A DNA stretch of 64,000 bases, from assembly GCA_907165275.2 (NCBI GenBank), contig OU015657.1, forward strand, positions 10,935,001-10,999,000. Reading direction: 5' to 3'. Below the pieces are notes generated by a model, which made no database searches, was not told where the DNA came from, and was given only the letters and a program-made list of their open reading frames with translations. This document shows, in pieces, positions 63,973 through 64,000 of this stretch. A program made the position numbers and the translations under genes. The DNA is from Zygaena filipendulae. Lineage: Eukaryota > Arthropoda > Insecta > Lepidoptera > Zygaenidae. Position 1 is the first letter of the stretch. Every line of letters starts with the position of its first letter.

Positions 63973-64000
63973 GTGAGCGTTCATGCATTGTAAAGGGGCC

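Overview
The window reads as nuclear DNA of a moth or butterfly (Lepidoptera), from an intergenic or intronic region made mostly of repeats. It is strongly AT-rich, has no bacterial gene organisation, and is full of short interspersed elements typical of lepidopteran genomes: Lep1-type Helitron-like elements with CTAG/TTAG ends, a tRNA-derived SINE, 5'-truncated LINE tails ending in AATAAATAAA or TTCTATTCTA, and several MITE families. No complete protein-coding gene, rRNA, tRNA gene or CRISPR array is visible. Nearly all the 60-150 aa open frames are chance frames or lie inside repeats.

Repeat families named here. HEL: non-autonomous Helitron-like elements of about 190-290 bp, about 45 copies and fragments on both strands. 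One end resembles TCCTTACTAATATTATAAAT; the other has CCGCGG-type palindromes and then CTAG or TTAG. Subtype a is classical. Subtype b has a 5' end carrying CACGTGTCACGTTGT. Subtype c has GCGCGGTTTC and a GTTCCATACAAACTTTGCAA block. Subtype d has GAGGTAAAGTTTGTGA. M330: a 330-bp MITE with imperfect terminal inverted repeats and two internal TGACGTCA sites, 12 copies or pieces. H8: MITEs starting CTCAGACC with 8-bp target duplications. PAL: a foldback MITE with ends ACGGCCGCACTCAGAG. Several single foldback elements also occur (6009, 13121, 23920, 25316, 34947, 35769, 41832, 60108).

Layout. 1-10 kb: HEL copies, a tandem HEL pair (4295-4725), M330, and a double-hairpin element (6009). 10-20 kb: a possible terminal exon (10306), foldback elements, the SINE pair, two H8 copies and an LTR-like segment (18720). 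20-30 kb: HEL, a hAT-like TIR element, a MITE nested in a HEL, and twin M330 copies. 30-40 kb: mixed repeats, a Helitron inside a TIR element, a LINE tail inside a HEL, a probable minus-strand coding exon (38707-38913) and a LINE ORF relic (39261). 40-53 kb: HEL clusters, another LINE ORF relic (44530) and a 33-bp minimal H8 insertion (47054). 53-64 kb: a GC-richer candidate first exon (53300-53506), a long hairpin (60108), a frameshifted coding relic (61930) and, at the right edge, a TATA/Inr/DPE core promoter followed by a splice donor (63818-63973).

The signals most likely to belong to host genes are 38707-38913 (minus), 53300-53506 (plus), 63818-63973 (plus) and 10306-10451 (plus). None could be assigned to a named gene. 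Family names and superfamily assignments rest on recognised termini and within-window comparison by eye, not on a database search.
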